Shown piece after piece: positions 22,322 through 34,800 of a stretch of 64,000 nt of DNA. Every line of letters starts with the position of its first letter. Positions within the stretch are counted from its first letter, which is position 1. A program made the position numbers and the translations under genes. Origin of the DNA: Sequoia sempervirens (Eukaryota; Streptophyta; Pinopsida; Cupressales; Cupressaceae); contig VDFB02270651.1 of the NCBI GenBank assembly GCA_007258455.2, forward strand, positions 493,714,320-493,778,319, read 5' to 3'. A model generated the notes under the pieces. That model was not told where the DNA came from. It searched no databases and saw only the letters and a list, made by a program, of their open reading frames with translations.

Positions 22322-25221
22322 TTATTTTTCTTTGATAATATTCTTTGTGCTTTGATTTAACTCTTTCTTTTGATATTGGTCCCAATTCGTGGATGGGGTG
22401 ATGGGTGGATGAAGATTCGTGACGTGGTTGGTTGTAGTATTGGCATTGGTTTCACCATAAGGATTCTTTGTGCTCCCTATGTTGACGTTTGCTTGAGACA
22501 TAATTGTCCCTAGTTTTGTGGAGGTATCATTGATATGTTTAGACCCCTTAATTGTCAAATAACCAAGACCTTGATGCTTAGGATTGCCAATAATCTACAC
22601 TAGTTATGGGATACCTTGTTCATGCAGGCCTAATCCTCTACCTTGATAATTCATCTATTGAAACATTTTTTTTGTAATAGGATATGATTTACCTTGGAAA
22701 CAAGGTGCCACTCCTTCTTTGCTTTGTTGTTGATCTTCAAAGGTGATAGATTCTTCATTGATAAGATAGCTTTCTCTAAAAAGGGTAAGTGATCCAATTT
22801 TATAAGTGATAGGACCCTCTATAAGTGGGATAACTTCCTGAATCATATATTTGGCTTGATCTCATGAAATATCAAATTTTAATGTTTCTCCAAGAGGTGT
22901 TGATGATTCATTGTCCACATAAAAGTCTTCCTCATGATTCATTTTTGATATTCCTTCACAAGATGTTTCTGATTCACAACTTCTGTAGAATCATTCTTCA
23001 TGACCCATTTCTCATATGTCTATATTTTTCTATATCTTGATCATGTGTATAAATGTTAAGAGTATTAGACTCTTGTTTTGAATGAAGATCATCTACATGT
23101 CCATTAGGAGTAAGCATCTCATGGGTAGATGGAGGAATATGTGCTATATGGATATGATCATTATTTGCGACATCCTGTATAGATAGGAGAGTATTCATTA
23201 GATCATTGTAGTATCTTGGAGATACAAATTCTTGATCTTGATTAATTTTGGAATTGCTTTTGACATGCTTTGGATCAAGTTCTTGACATGGGTCAATTTC
23301 AAAGGATGGATTTCTTATAAAGGGTTCTTGGATATCTTCATTAGGCATGGGAAGTGGCTCAATATCCTCTTGATCTTTAAGTGGACTTGGATCAAATGTT
23401 GAGTTGAGGATCCCTTTAGTATCTATAACCATGAGGTCAAAGGATGTCAATATGTCTTGGAAAGGACCATTGGTAGAATTTGGTGAAAGATGTTGATCAT
23501 GCTATGGAATAAATTCTTAAGATATGTCCTCTAACTCATTAGGTGATGTAGAGACATTTTCAACATGATCATTGGTCAAGGGATTGTGGATTATGTCAAT
23601 AGGATCAAATAATTCCAACACTCCTTGAAATAGATCATTGTCGAATATTGTTGAGGCATTTTGATCATGACTAAAAAGTGGCTCTTGATGTATGTTGAGT
23701 TGATCATTGGATGGGGTGGAAACATCTTCAAGGTGCCCATTGATGGATAGATATTTATCATTGTTTTCAACAATTATGGTGGAGAGATTGTCAATGTTTT
23801 CAACCATACGATCAAATGATAACATTTCTTGAATTGGATCATTGTTGGGTATTGTTGGTGGATTTTGATCATGATTGAGAAGTGGCTCTTGATATATGTT
23901 GATTTGATCATTGGATGAGGTAAAAAAATCTTCAAGGTGCTCATTGATGGATAGATTTTGATCATTTTTTTCAACAATTGTGGTGGAGAGATTGTCAATG
24001 CTATCACTAGTGGTTGAATCTTCATCGTTGTCCTCAATAGTTATTATTTTATGATCAATAAGGTATGGGATGGGATTTTTAAGTCTAATACAATTTGATG
24101 TTTTATGAATATTTTCTCTATGATACTCACAATAAGATCCACCCCTATTCTAAGGGAAATCTAGGATAGAGTTGAAATAACTTTCTTTTGGAAGAGTGAT
24201 GATTTTTGCATGAAGTGTCTTTATTAGCACTGATTTGATTGAATCTCCAAAAGGAGTGTATTCACATTTGTTCTCTTGTGAGATTTTTTCTTGTTGAGGT
24301 GATTCTTGTTGTGATTGATCTTGGAGATGTGGTGATTGATCTTTGAGATGTGGTGATTGGGTTTGTTGTTGATGTTGTTGATCTTGATATCTAACCTCCT
24401 GACATTGGAGATATTGTTCTTAATATGGTTGTGGAGAAAACTCAATGTTTTGATGAGATAATCCTTTTGCAGTGTGTAGATTTTGGGGTGGAGTTGTCTC
24501 TTGGTGATATGAATCAATTAGTTTCCTAAGTGAAGCAATTTTATTTCACAAAATTTGATCTTGATATCCTCGATATAGTTGATTTGGTTGTTGAGCAAGC
24601 ATATTTGGAGTGTATACTTGTGGTGTTTGAATGGGATCATGGACAAATTGATTTTGGACAATGTTCTGATTTGGGATGATGTTTAGATTTGGCATTATAG
24701 GTTGAAATTGAACATTGTTGTGGTTGGGATTCGCATTGCCTTGATTTAAGTAACTTTGATTTTGCATGGTGTTACCTTGACTTGGATCAATACATGGAGT
24801 TGTTAACATATTGTTTGGACTCTGAACAACATTTGTATGATTCAAAAACATATCTATCCCAAAGTTTACCAAGTGTGGATTTGAAATGTTCGTGTTTAGT
24901 AAACTTGTACTTGGTATAGTCACATTTGGCATGTATGGATTTGGTGTGATAATGTTGTTTTGTTGAAGACTCATGCATTGATTGGTTGGTTGATATATTT
25001 GTAGGTTTGGACTTTGACTTAAATCTACCATAGGAAAAAGGTGTTCCAAAATTTAGATTGGACATACTCACATTTGTTGTACCATTGAGGTTTGTAGGAG
25101 ATAATGATCCCATGTATGGATTGTATAAATATGAGTTTTGATAATCAATTGACATTGTAAGGCTTTGATAGTTTGGTTGATTTAGATTAATCATGATGTA
25201 TGAATCATGTTTATATTCCAT
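22322..25221 (-). pseudogene. Element B: Asn/Gln-rich gag-like protein with a CHHC knuckle
   Basis: Across frameshifts the minus strand reads MEYKHDSYIMINLNQPNYQS, then a long Asn/Gln/Pro/Tyr-rich region (to about 24546) and a Gln/His-rich stretch. A knuckle CEYHRENIHKTSNC (24090-24131) is followed by IRLKNPIPYLIDHKII. The spacing C-X2-H-X4-H-X4-C plus the following Leu-Ile segment is characteristic of Ty3 Gag C-termini. Beyond it is an acidic repeat region (two 68-residue units) and a tail ending at 22322. No capsid core like ALDWY was seen. I read it as a Gag derivative. The N-terminal low-complexity part is unassigned. Confidence 0.6.
23589..23996 (-). repeat. 204-bp tandem duplication inside the B ORF
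   Basis: Two adjacent 204-bp units (23793-23996, 23589-23792) encode related 68-residue blocks: DNLSTTIVEKNDQNLSINEH and DNLSTIIVENNDKYLSINGH starts, each followed by NDQ(I/L)NI(Y/H)QEPL. The length is a multiple of three, so the frame was kept when it duplicated. Confidence 0.85.
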
Positions 25222-27584
25222 GTTATTCTTGTGTATTGACCTTGTTGACCTCTAAGGGATTTAGGAGCAATGATGAGATGAAGGATGAAAGGGGTGAATG
25301 ATATCATGGGTGTTGAGCTTTTAAGATCCTTGGAGGAATACTAGACTTTTGGATACTTTGGATTTTTTGATTTGGATTGGATTTGATTTTATTTGGATAA
25401 TGGAATTATAAACCCCAATATGTTGGATGTTATCTTGGAATAAACTTGTCCACAAGGATGATAATTTAACTAGATGTATGAGGAAGGATTCATCCACATA
25501 CAGTTAGCCAAACAAGGTGATTTTGATGTTGATTTGAAGGATTTTACCAAAAGTCTAATATGAATGATTTTTCAAAGGTTCTAAAAGTTGTTTTTGAGAT
25601 GAGATTTGATTGATGTTTGAGGTGGATGAAATGTTTGGTTGTTTTAATCCTAAATGAACGTAAGAGGGACTTGTTTACAAGACCAAGGTTTTGAAGAAAT
25701 GATTATTCCTGAGAGTACTTCAAACCAAAAGATCAATGTTTGCTCAAAAGACCATAAGACAAAAGATAAACAAGCACATGTGTGGGGTTCAATTGATTTC
25801 ATCTTGATTAATGAATTTCTTTTACCACATCTACACTTCTTGCTTTTTTTTTTCAAACTGAATGTCTATATCTTAATTTCCTTTTCATCCCATAAGGTCC
25901 ATTATGTGGAAATCAAGAAAATCAAGGCAATAGTTCCCTATTGTTGACTTTAAAGAGAGAAAATTGAGATATATGTCCAAATACTTAGAAGACTCTAAGG
26001 ATGGAATCCCTAGGGACAAGCAGTAGCACTTGGATTTGTCAAAGGTATTTTCTCCTTCCAATGGTTTGAATTTGATGTTGATGTTGAATGTTTTTTTTCA
26101 AGATTTTGGATCCAAGCAATGTGTTTAATTGAATCAAACATTGCACAACCCTAGGATGGAAGAGAAAATATTTGTTGAGTTCCCACTTGGATAAATCTAG
26201 TTGCATTTATTCAGAGCGAATGACTAGAAGCTTGACCACACTAGCTCCCCTCCATGACACTCACTTCTACAGGACAGCCAAGCTTCAATTCTCATGAATC
26301 TCCCATGATGAACTTTTCATCTCTATAAAGAATCACAAATATGTGGGATGGATCCAGAGGTTTGACCTCTTGATGCTAACAAATATTGGGATTTTGGATT
26401 CTAAACAAAGGTTCATAGTAATGGCATCCAATTTAGGGGGTGCAATGATAAGCTCCTTGTGAGAGATCTCCCAACCCTTAGAACAAGGGCTTTATGCATC
26501 ATAAAGACATTGGGGAAGAGTTATCATGCACCACTTCCCATTGTTTACGATTTTCATCGCAACCAAAAATTTATATAGTGGTTTGGAAGATCTTGGCTTA
26601 TGCTCGTTACCGCTTGGGTCATTCCCTTGGGGTGAGTACTTTTTCCCACCAAGGAAGACCCTCTAAAGGTAAAAAAAAGCGAGTAGGTGCATCCATAGTT
26701 CGATCAATCTTTGTTTGTGTGAACAAAGAGAGAACGCACACAATGTCCTTTCTCACACTAGCAAGCTTTGTTCAATTTTAAGAGCCCAAATTTGAAGTGT
26801 GGAGGCAATCTTTTAGACAACCTAATATCACCAAAATGCTTTTGATTCTCAAGATCGTCATGAAGCACGAGATAAGTGCATACACATTTCAATGGTATTA
26901 GCTTGTAAAGAGGATTAAAAAGCAAGATAAGCACATGTTCATTTAATCCTCAAAGAAATGATGGATTCTTTTTATAGCACCAAAACCAAGTGTTTGAAGT
27001 TGTTTGTTCAATTTTTACGACCCAAAATAAAATCTAGTGAGTTTCTAATTGTTATTTTTAACCATTTGTGGAAAAAAAATCTTTTGTATGCTCTTTTTAA
27101 AACCCAAATGAAATGTATTTAAGTTCTAAAGCTTAAGATAATAATATCCAAAGATGGGATTAAAAATTCTCTTAAAGTGTTAAAGAACACTTTTTAACAA
27201 TTATGAAAAAGAAAGTGCCATAGGAAGCTCTTCTTGTTTTCTTCTTTTCCTAGACAATGGATATCAAATGATTTTTCTTCACTTCAATGCTCCATGCTCC
27301 TCTTAAAACCTAGAAGCCATGCTCAAAATGTTAGATGAGATCAAGAAACAACAAGATATGAGGGTTAGATAAATGATTAAGCATAAAAAACCTAAACTTT
27401 AGACCATGTTACAATGTGTTTTGACTTTAGGTGTAAAATTGAAAATTTCAACTGTACAAAAATTGATAAAAACTTACACCATCGCATAGATTATGAAATT
27501 CTACCCCATTTAAAAAAAAAAGCTTCAAAAGAGACCTTTGTATGACCAAGATATAGCCATTTTAAGATTGACTATAAAAGTGCT
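25222..27584 (-). other. Element B: 5' internal leader, no recognisable gene
   Basis: Between the 5' LTR and the gag-like ORF there is about 2.3 kb with no domain I can name. Short ORFs on both strands lack motifs. It ends at the tandem repeat beside the primer site. Confidence 0.5.
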
Positions 27585-27800
27585 AAAACAGAGAGCATAT
27601 GCACTAAAACAAAGACCATATGCACTAAAAATCAGACCATATGCACTAAAACTTAGACCATATGTGCTAAAATATCCTGTATATACGCTAAAATAGGAGG
27701 TAAATGTGCTAGAAGATGTTGTGTATGTGCTATAGTAGAGCCTGGATGCGCCAAAAGTCACCACCTATGTGCTAAAAGAAGCCACAGGTGCGCTACATTG
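27585..27800. repeat. Tandem repeat of about 22 bp (CATATGCACTAAAA core) beside B's primer site
   Basis: Roughly ten copies of a 21-24-bp unit with the core CATATG(C/T)(A/G)CTAAAA occur in a row. They are near-identical at the left and increasingly diverged at the right (TATGTGCTAAAA, GGTGCGCTACA). The array ends about 80 bp from the 5' LTR of B. Confidence 0.85.
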
Positions 27801-27861
27801 AGATTCACGACCAAAATTGCCAACGAAAACTTGCCAAAAAATGTTAAAAATGAGGCTAGGC

Positions 27862-27877
27862 CTCATGATGGGCACCA
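27862..27877 (-). other. Element B: candidate primer-binding site
   Basis: Minus strand: TGGTGCCCATCATGAG begins three bases after the LTR end (...CATTCACA). TGG matches a tRNA CCA end. The tRNA is not identified. Confidence 0.5.
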
Positions 27878-27880
27878 AAA

Positions 27881-29168
27881 TGTGAATGCTTGGTCTAGAC
27901 CTGCTCAAACATGAAAAAAAAATCCAATTCTAGTCAATAAACAAATCTAAACTAGCCTTCCCCATGAAATTCATTCAAACACAATGAATAAGAAACAAAG
28001 TAAAATGATTAAATGAAAACTAATGAATCTTATTCAAATGCTCAAACCAACATACCATGGGGGAATTGGTGCTTCTTTGATGTGGAAAGAAGCCCTTTCC
28101 CAATTCCTTGACAAGCTTTGATGATGGATGTGTGATTCTTGATGAAAAATTTCCAATAACCTAGCTATGGATGAGAAATGCTATGATAACTTGGATGAAA
28201 ATGGATGAAATTGCATGAAATCTGTAGATAATAACTTTGCATGAAGTTTTGGATGATTGTGGATGATTGTGGATTCCAAATCAATAGAGAAGACCTCTAT
28301 TTATAAGGAAGAAGGATTGAAGATTGAAGAATATGATGGAATGTGGGATTAGACTTGAACCAATGGCATTGTGCCACTTGTCAACATGCTAGCGAAGGAG
28401 AGTGGAGCACATTTTGAACAATGTGCATGTTAAATGCAATTAGGTGGAATTTGAAATTCAAAAGATGGCTTGTGGAGGAAGAGTTGAAAGATGAGTTAAT
28501 GCCACTTGGCTCAAGAAAAAGGAAATGTAAGAGCTATAAATGCCATGTTGGAGGACAAGCCCTTTTGGGAGGGAGATTTCAAATTGATGGAATATTCCAA
28601 AGAGATGCCATTTTTGAATGGAAATAGAAGAATTAATAAATAAAATAAATTGATTTATATGTGCAAGTTGCAAAAGCTAGATGAATGGAGGATTAGTGCT
28701 AGGAGTTAATTAGGAATAATTAACTTAGATGGAAGTTAGTTTGATTTGACATTTGATTTAGATATTTAGATTTATTTAAATCAAATGAGAGGATAGTTGG
28801 GAGATTAGTAATTTAACTAAATAAATTTGATTTATTCAATTAAATGAAGAACATTAGATTTAATCAAATAAAGTTGATTTATTTAATTAAAAGAGATGAC
28901 TTTAGGATTTAATTAAATAAAATGATTTATTTAATCAAATGAGGAACATTAGGATTTAATTAAATAAAATGATTTATTTAATTAAAAGAAGAATATTAGA
29001 TTTAATCAAATAAGGTTGATTTATTTAATTAAAAGAGGAATCTTGATGAATTAATTAAATAAGGATTATTCAATTAATTGGTTAGTAAAGAAGTGATTAA
29101 GGAAGAATTGGTGCTAGTGAATCAAAATTGAGTGCACAATATCAATCAAGATATTTTACATGTCTACA
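27881..29168 (-). repeat. Element B: right (5') LTR, uninterrupted
   Basis: 1,288 bp from TGTGAATGCTTGG to CATGTCTACA. It carries the empty sites for G (GGGAGGGAGATTTC, about 28570) and for the LINE (TTTAACTAAATAAATTTG, about 28810). A TATTTATA stretch near 28297 (TATA-like on the minus strand) fits an LTR promoter position. Confidence 0.88.
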
Positions 29169-30435
29169 GGGACTAAGTGAAAATAAATTAACCCACTAGA
29201 AAAATAAGAAACCTACACCAATAGGAGGTAAAGGTATTAATTATCACTTGAGCCTAATGTTTGGTTGGATATGTAGAAGGATGTTGGTTCTTGGCAGATA
29301 TTTTAAATGTTTTCTCTATATTGTGCTATCTCCTATTCTATATTTGTTGAAGGAGGTTCTTTTTGAGGAAGAAAAACTAGGTAAATATGGATTGGAATAT
29401 ATGTTTCATTCCTTTAACTTGAGTTTACATATTCACATGATTAGATCTCTATATCATGGAGTATGCACATTCAAAATACTATAAAAATATTCCCCTATTC
29501 TTAAGGATCATTTATTTTATTGTTTCAAAATAGAAAAAGATTATTCTATTATTTTAGCCAAAAGGTCTTAACATTGGGATAAACATGTACTTCTATTAAA
29601 ATAGTGGTTTCCAAAGTTTAATCGAATGGAAAAATACTTTATTTTCCTATTAGTATAGATGTACCTTTCAAATCTACCTTGGTAATATTGGTATCATGCA
29701 TATTTTCATGACATGAGAAAAAGGTTGGGTAAATTTTTGTCTTTGGATCTTGAAAGTGATGGGATTGCACACTCTACTTCTCCAAGAATCCAAGTGAAGT
29801 TAGACATTACTAAAGTTTAACTATCTAAGATATAGTTGTAGGTAGGAGAATAAATTTGGAGAAAAATCCTAGATTGATCTGAATTGAGGTGAAGATTCAG
29901 TTTACAATATCTAGCGTAAAGGAAACCTGCGATATTATTTTCAATTTGGATAAAGTAGAAAACTCGTAAAAAGAGCTATATGCCTTCCAAATCCTCATTT
30001 TATTCAAAATAGTTGTAATATATATAAACTAGAGAATTCCAAAAGATATCACATCCCTAGGAATTTGAATTGAATAGCTGGTTGTGAGAAAATACAAACA
30101 AAATTACAATTTTTTTTTAAAAACTAGGAATTTATTTACCCCAACTTGGTGGGGTCACAACTTTCTCCTTGGTACTCAGAATTCAAATCTATTTACACTA
30201 TTGGAAAGGTCTCCAAGATTTCTAACTCAATCCTTGAAAATCCAATGTCCTCAACATTCAATTTTAAGGAACTAACACAAGTTTCAACCCCAAATTCCAC
30301 TCTGAAGATCTCTAAAAATGTGATTTACTAGAACCTAGAAAATACCGAAAAAAATCCAAAAAATTGGATTTTTGATTTTTCTTAGTTTTGTCACCTTTGG
30401 ACTACTCTAGGATATCCTCAGATTGTTCTAGATCA
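29169..30435 (-). repeat. Probable 3' LTR of element D (left limit not resolved)
   Basis: The boundary at 30435 is clear: on the minus strand a purine tract (AATGGGGGAGGAA, 30436-30448) is followed by TGATCTAGAACAATC. No ORF of note lies to the left. The LTR may extend past B's insertion into 3474-5012. I could not find a convincing partner copy at the right of D. Confidence 0.5.
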
Positions 30436-30441
30436 TTCCTC

Positions 30442-31760
30442 CCCCATTGAAAGGAAATGATCCCCATTACACTAAGCTGTTGCAATAGATGAGGATATTG
30501 TGCATGAACTTGTTCCTTGGTTAACCACTTGCCCTGATGAGAAAGCTAACCAGATTGAACCACCTGGTAAAGAGGGATTCTTTTATTTCTAAGAGTCTTC
30601 ACAATGACTTTGGTGACATGGTCACACTATAGTGGAGTAGTAGTCACTAGATTCAATTTTGTAGCATGAATGTGTTTAGTGGCTTGTGAAATGTCGAACA
30701 AAGGAGGAAAATAAGGTTGTAGCAATTCCACATTGAAAACTAGATGCAACCCTAGAAATGGTGGAAAATTGAGTTCAAATGTATTTTCACCAACTTACTT
30801 GATAATGGTATATGGGTCATAGCAAAGAGGATGAAGCTTCTTGTTTGGTCCTTGAAGATGCTCCTTCTAAAGATGTAACCACACCTTGTCACCAATCTGA
30901 AATTGATGAAGAGTTTTGTGCTAATCATGTTTATCCTTATACTTCTTATTTCTCTGCTCCAAAATCTGATGAACTTGTTGTAGATGTTTGATATTTTTTA
31001 GTGAATATTTTTTCTTTATTTGTCTCCTTGTCAACATCCATTAGAATATCAAGTTGTATCTAATAGGTACTGTTATATCTATAGGTGCCAATGGCTGATA
31101 CCCAAGAAAAAATTCAAATGGACTATGCCTTGTAGTACTATGGAGTACATGGTTGTAGTTGTGTTTCATGTAGGGAAAGCTCTCATCCCATGTGTGGGGA
31201 TGCTTTGAATGATAAATTCAAAGGATGTGAATGATCATTCAATTTACCACTTCTGTTTTCCCATCCGTTTGAGGATGGAATGTTGTAGACTTCATCAACT
31301 TCATGTCCATTTTAGCCCATAGTGAAGACCAAAAAATGCTAATGAATCTACTATCCCTATAAGAAATAATGCTTTTTGGAAAACCAAAATGAACCCAAAC
31401 ATGTTTGAAAAATAGCTCGGTAGTCTCTTCTACATAAATAATCCTTTTACAAGCCACCATGATAGCCATTTTGGAAAACCTATCTACCACCACATATACA
31501 CAATCATGACCCCATTTGGTAGTTAGAATCCTAGACATAAAATCCATTGAAACTTACTTCCATGGTTTATCAGTAATAGGTAGTGGTAAGTATAGGCCTA
31601 ATTTATGATTTGTAGTCTTTGCACAATTACATAAGTTGCACATGCTTGGATATATAAAATGATATCCTGTTTCATTGGAAGGACAACAACAGTCTTACCA
31701 ATACAAAAATGGCTTGCAACACAACTATAGAGTGCTTCCCATATCATCCTTTTTCATTCC
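30442..31760 (-). pseudogene. Element D: integrase with GPY/F motif and chromodomain-like tail
   Basis: The core reads VSMDFMSRILTT, CVYVVVDRFSKMAIMV, FFKHVWVHFGFPKSIISYRD, then FHPQTDGKTEVVN, giving the D, D, E catalytic positions (the second as YRDSRF). An N-terminal zinc region is degraded. Downstream come HSPFEFFLGYQP, QIGDKVWLHL and CYDPYTII with ENTFELNFPP, a GPY/F module with Gly changed to Asp. The end, IPLYQVVQSG(stop)LSHQGKW, resembles a chromodomain, which in this group tethers integration to histone marks. The stop is TGA at the LTR border. Confidence 0.75.
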
Positions 31761-31979
31761 TCAATGGGAACACATATGTGACCAACATGAAAAAACATCC
31801 CATCCTACAAATGAAAATCAAGGACAGGCTTTCATTCTACCAATTTATTGTAAATGTCAACAAAATCAGGGTCATTTCCATATAGTTGTCCCCAAGTTGA
31901 TGTTTGATGACCACACATATCCAACACCATTGTCAAAGCTGCAATTGGAGGCCTACTTAAACAATATTCCACTTTGTTA

Positions 31980-33440
31980 GTGCTCCCCTTTTTATGACAA
32001 ATGTTCAAGTGAAATTGTTATAGATAAGAAGACCATCGTTGATTTCTATCATTTTGTAACTTCCCTTGTGTTTGCAAGAATTGAAGAGGTTTATGGTTTG
32101 TATGTATAATAGTTTCCTTTATAAAAATATAATACTTCCACTGTTTCCAGGCCTAAATGATGGCATATAGCTCCTTTTCATATGTGGGGTATCAATGCAC
32201 TGTATCAAAAATAGTCTCACTATGATAGGCAACGAGATGTCCATGTTGCATGAGTACAAAACCAAGAGCATACTTAGATGCATCAACTTCTATTTCAAAT
32301 GATTATCACAGGTCTAGGAGGACCAACATTGGTGCTAAACATAGTATTTTCTTTAATTCCTCAAATGCTTGTTGCTTTTCATTTTTCCACTAGATTTTTT
32401 CTTGTGCTCCACCCCTTAATGTTTGTTTTAGAGGCCAAGATAAATGGGAAAAACCAAGAACAAATCTATGATAGAAGTTTGCTAGGTCCAAGAAATTGTG
32501 AAGCTCTATGAAATATTTAGGAGGTGGCCAATCTCTAATTATCTGAATCTTTGCAGGATCAACATGAACACCCTCACAATAAATAATGTACCCCAAGTAT
32601 TGGATGCTTTGCATAACAAAGGAACACTTTTCTATGTTGGCATAGAGTTTGTGTTGTTTCAGAGTTGAAAGAACTTGTTCAACATGTTGCAAATGCTCAA
32701 ACCACGTTTTGCTAAAGATGAGTATGTCATCCAAGTAAGCAACCACAAAAGAATCAATGAATGGCCTGAGCACATCATTCATCATCCTCATAAATGTGGT
32801 AGGAGCGTTGGTTAGACCAAAATGCATGATCAAGTATTCAAACAAACCTTCCTTGAATTTAAACACAATCTTCCACACATCTACTGGATCAAATGGTACT
32901 TGATGATACCCAAACTTCAAATTGATTTTGGTGAAGAAATTAGTCCCTCTAAGCTAGTTCAATGGGTCATCAATTCAAGGGATTGTATATCTACTTTTCA
33001 TAGTGATTTTGTTTAAAGCCATATAATCAATGCAAAGTCTCCATGTCCCATCTTTCTTCTTAGCAAGAACAATTGGGCTACCACATGGTGAAGAACTTGG
33101 ACGAATGTGTCCCTTCTAAATCAACTCTTTTATCTACCTCTTGATTTCATCAGTTTCCAAAATTGACCTCCTATATATTGGCTCATATGGTAGTGTTTTC
33201 CTTGGGTTTAAATCAATAGAATGCTTGACTTGACAGTGTGTTGGGACCCCTATTGGCGAGTTAAACACACTATGATATTTTGTCAAGATGTTATCCATTT
33301 GATTTTGTTGGTTTACTAATGTGGCCACTTTGGAATGTGTATTTAGGACAACTGATTTTATTTCCTTAGGTAAAACCATGAGTAATACAAAAACTCCAGT
33401 TCGAGCAATCAAACATTTACATTGTTTAATACTAATCAAA
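31980..33440 (-). pseudogene. Element D: reverse transcriptase and RNase H
   Basis: The linker CQVKHSIDLNPRKTLPYEPI leads into RT: FGYHQVPFDP, GLFEYLIMHFGLTNAPTTF, VAYLDDILIFSK with both catalytic Asp of the YLDD box, and KCSFVMQSIQYLGYI. RNase H follows with EVDASKYALGFVL, YPTYEKELYAII and TNHKPLQFL, supplying Asp, Glu and Asp. RT is open across 32390-32920. The flanks carry stops. It would copy the element RNA to DNA inside particles. Confidence 0.85.
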
Positions 33441-33646
33441 GAAACATATTTTTTTGGACATACCTCTGGTATATGATACTTTATTTCACCAAGCTGATTG
33501 CAACACTATGTGGTCTAGATTCATATACACCATGGAGTTGATACATGTCTGGCTGCCCCAACAAGACATCACATACATTTGAAGGTGCTACATCACAAAT
33601 TACTTCATCCTTAAATTGTTTTATTGAATATGATATATGACACTAT

Positions 33647-33847
33647 TTATTTATTTGAATATCTCTCCCTTCGCTTACCTATCCCATGGAGTGGTTTTGG
33701 GTGTTTTGTCATTTTCAAATTTAGTCTTCTAACTGTCCCCATAGAAATTAAGTTCTTTTGGCTACCACTATCAATAATAAGATGTAGAGGCTTTCCACTG
33801 ACACACATTTGTGAATGGAACAATCGCTTTTCATCCTCATGAGGCAA
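33647..33847 (-). pseudogene. Element D: retropepsin-like protease
   Basis: PLHLIIDSGSQKNLISMGTVRRLNL carries the Asp-Ser-Gly active site and the following hydrophobic helix. It lies between the gag knuckle and the RT linker, as in all Ty3 elements. Confidence 0.8.
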
Positions 33848-33949
33848 TACTTTGGTAGTTGCAACTGTGGCATACAGTATGCTTCTATGATTTGATCACT
33901 CTCCTTTTGCTAAAAAGTATCTGTTGGTAATGATTCATGCTCAACTTCT

Positions 33950-34800
33950 TCTTCTCATGTTTTTATCATTAGATTCTTGATGGTTTGACAATACTTGGTA
34001 TTATGGAATGCACTCTTATGTATGTCACACCACATGCCTGTATCTGATTATGTCTTCTTAGCACTCCATGTCTTCTTAGGTAATTTTGAGGGAGGTTCCT
34101 TGACCACCTATTTTCCTATAGATTTATTGCTACCTTTTCCCTTGAACTTATTATTTGCAAAGTAGTCTTTCTTCCTTTTTTTCTTGAATTTCTCCTCAAT
34201 TTTTGTAGCATACTTGAAAGTAGTCACTAATGTTTCAATGTTCAAAAAATCCATCTCAATTTGAATATATCTATGAATTCCACTACGATATTTCATAATT
34301 ATATGCTTCTCTGAATCTTCAATACCAATTTTTTTTGAAACTACATAGAAAGTATTGGTGTAACTTGCATAGATTTATCCTTCTTTAGTCGAAGCAATTG
34401 TCACTATATTTATATTTGTTTATACATATCCTCAGGGAAGTATGCTTCTTTTATGTATTCCACAAATTCTCCCCATGTTGCTTTGTTATCAAAGGTTAAC
34501 TCCAATTCCGGTCCAATGAGTAATCCTCTATCTACCACATTAATTTCCCACGCTTGTTTCTAATGCATACAAAGGAAGAAATCAACACCTTGACACACTT
34601 ATTCAACTATATTTCCCTCTAAATCACTAATCAAAACATTCAAAATAGGAGTTCTAACCTTCAATATAACCTTTAATATACCTTAGTCAACTTCAACTTG
34701 ATCAAAACAATCATTTACCAAGTCTATCCTTTCAATTTATCACCATTCTTCTTGACTGTCCTAATGTATATCCCTTGAAGCCATGCCTTAAAACATATCA
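33950..34800 (-). pseudogene. Element D: gag remnant with CHHC knuckle
   Basis: The C-terminal part reads MKYRSGIHRYIQIEMDF, a Lys-rich KFKKKRKKDYFANNKFKGKG stretch, then CDIHKSAFHNTKYC at 33988-34029 (C-X2-H-X4-H-X4-C). The upstream capsid part is broken but shows CFKAWLQGIYIRTVKK near 34770. Gag packages the RNA. The basic stretch and knuckle are the nucleocapsid part. Confidence 0.6.

Larger units (their letters stand above)
5013..29168 (-). mobile_element. LTR retrotransposon B (Ty3-like, gag only), minus strand, with two nested insertions
   Basis: Two copies of one sequence, TGTGAATGC...TGTCTACA on the plus strand, bound the element. The right copy is intact (1,288 bp). The left copy is split by elements G and the LINE, but the pieces add up to about 1,240 bp. 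Orientation is set by a purine tract beside the left LTR and a primer-site candidate beside the right LTR. The internal 8.9 kb holds one degraded gag-like ORF and no protease, RT or integrase, so the element depended on enzymes from a relative. Confidence 0.8.

Noticed and set aside
27585..27800. CRISPR-like array
   Set aside because: Units are contiguous with no unique spacers, and the setting is a plant retroelement leader.
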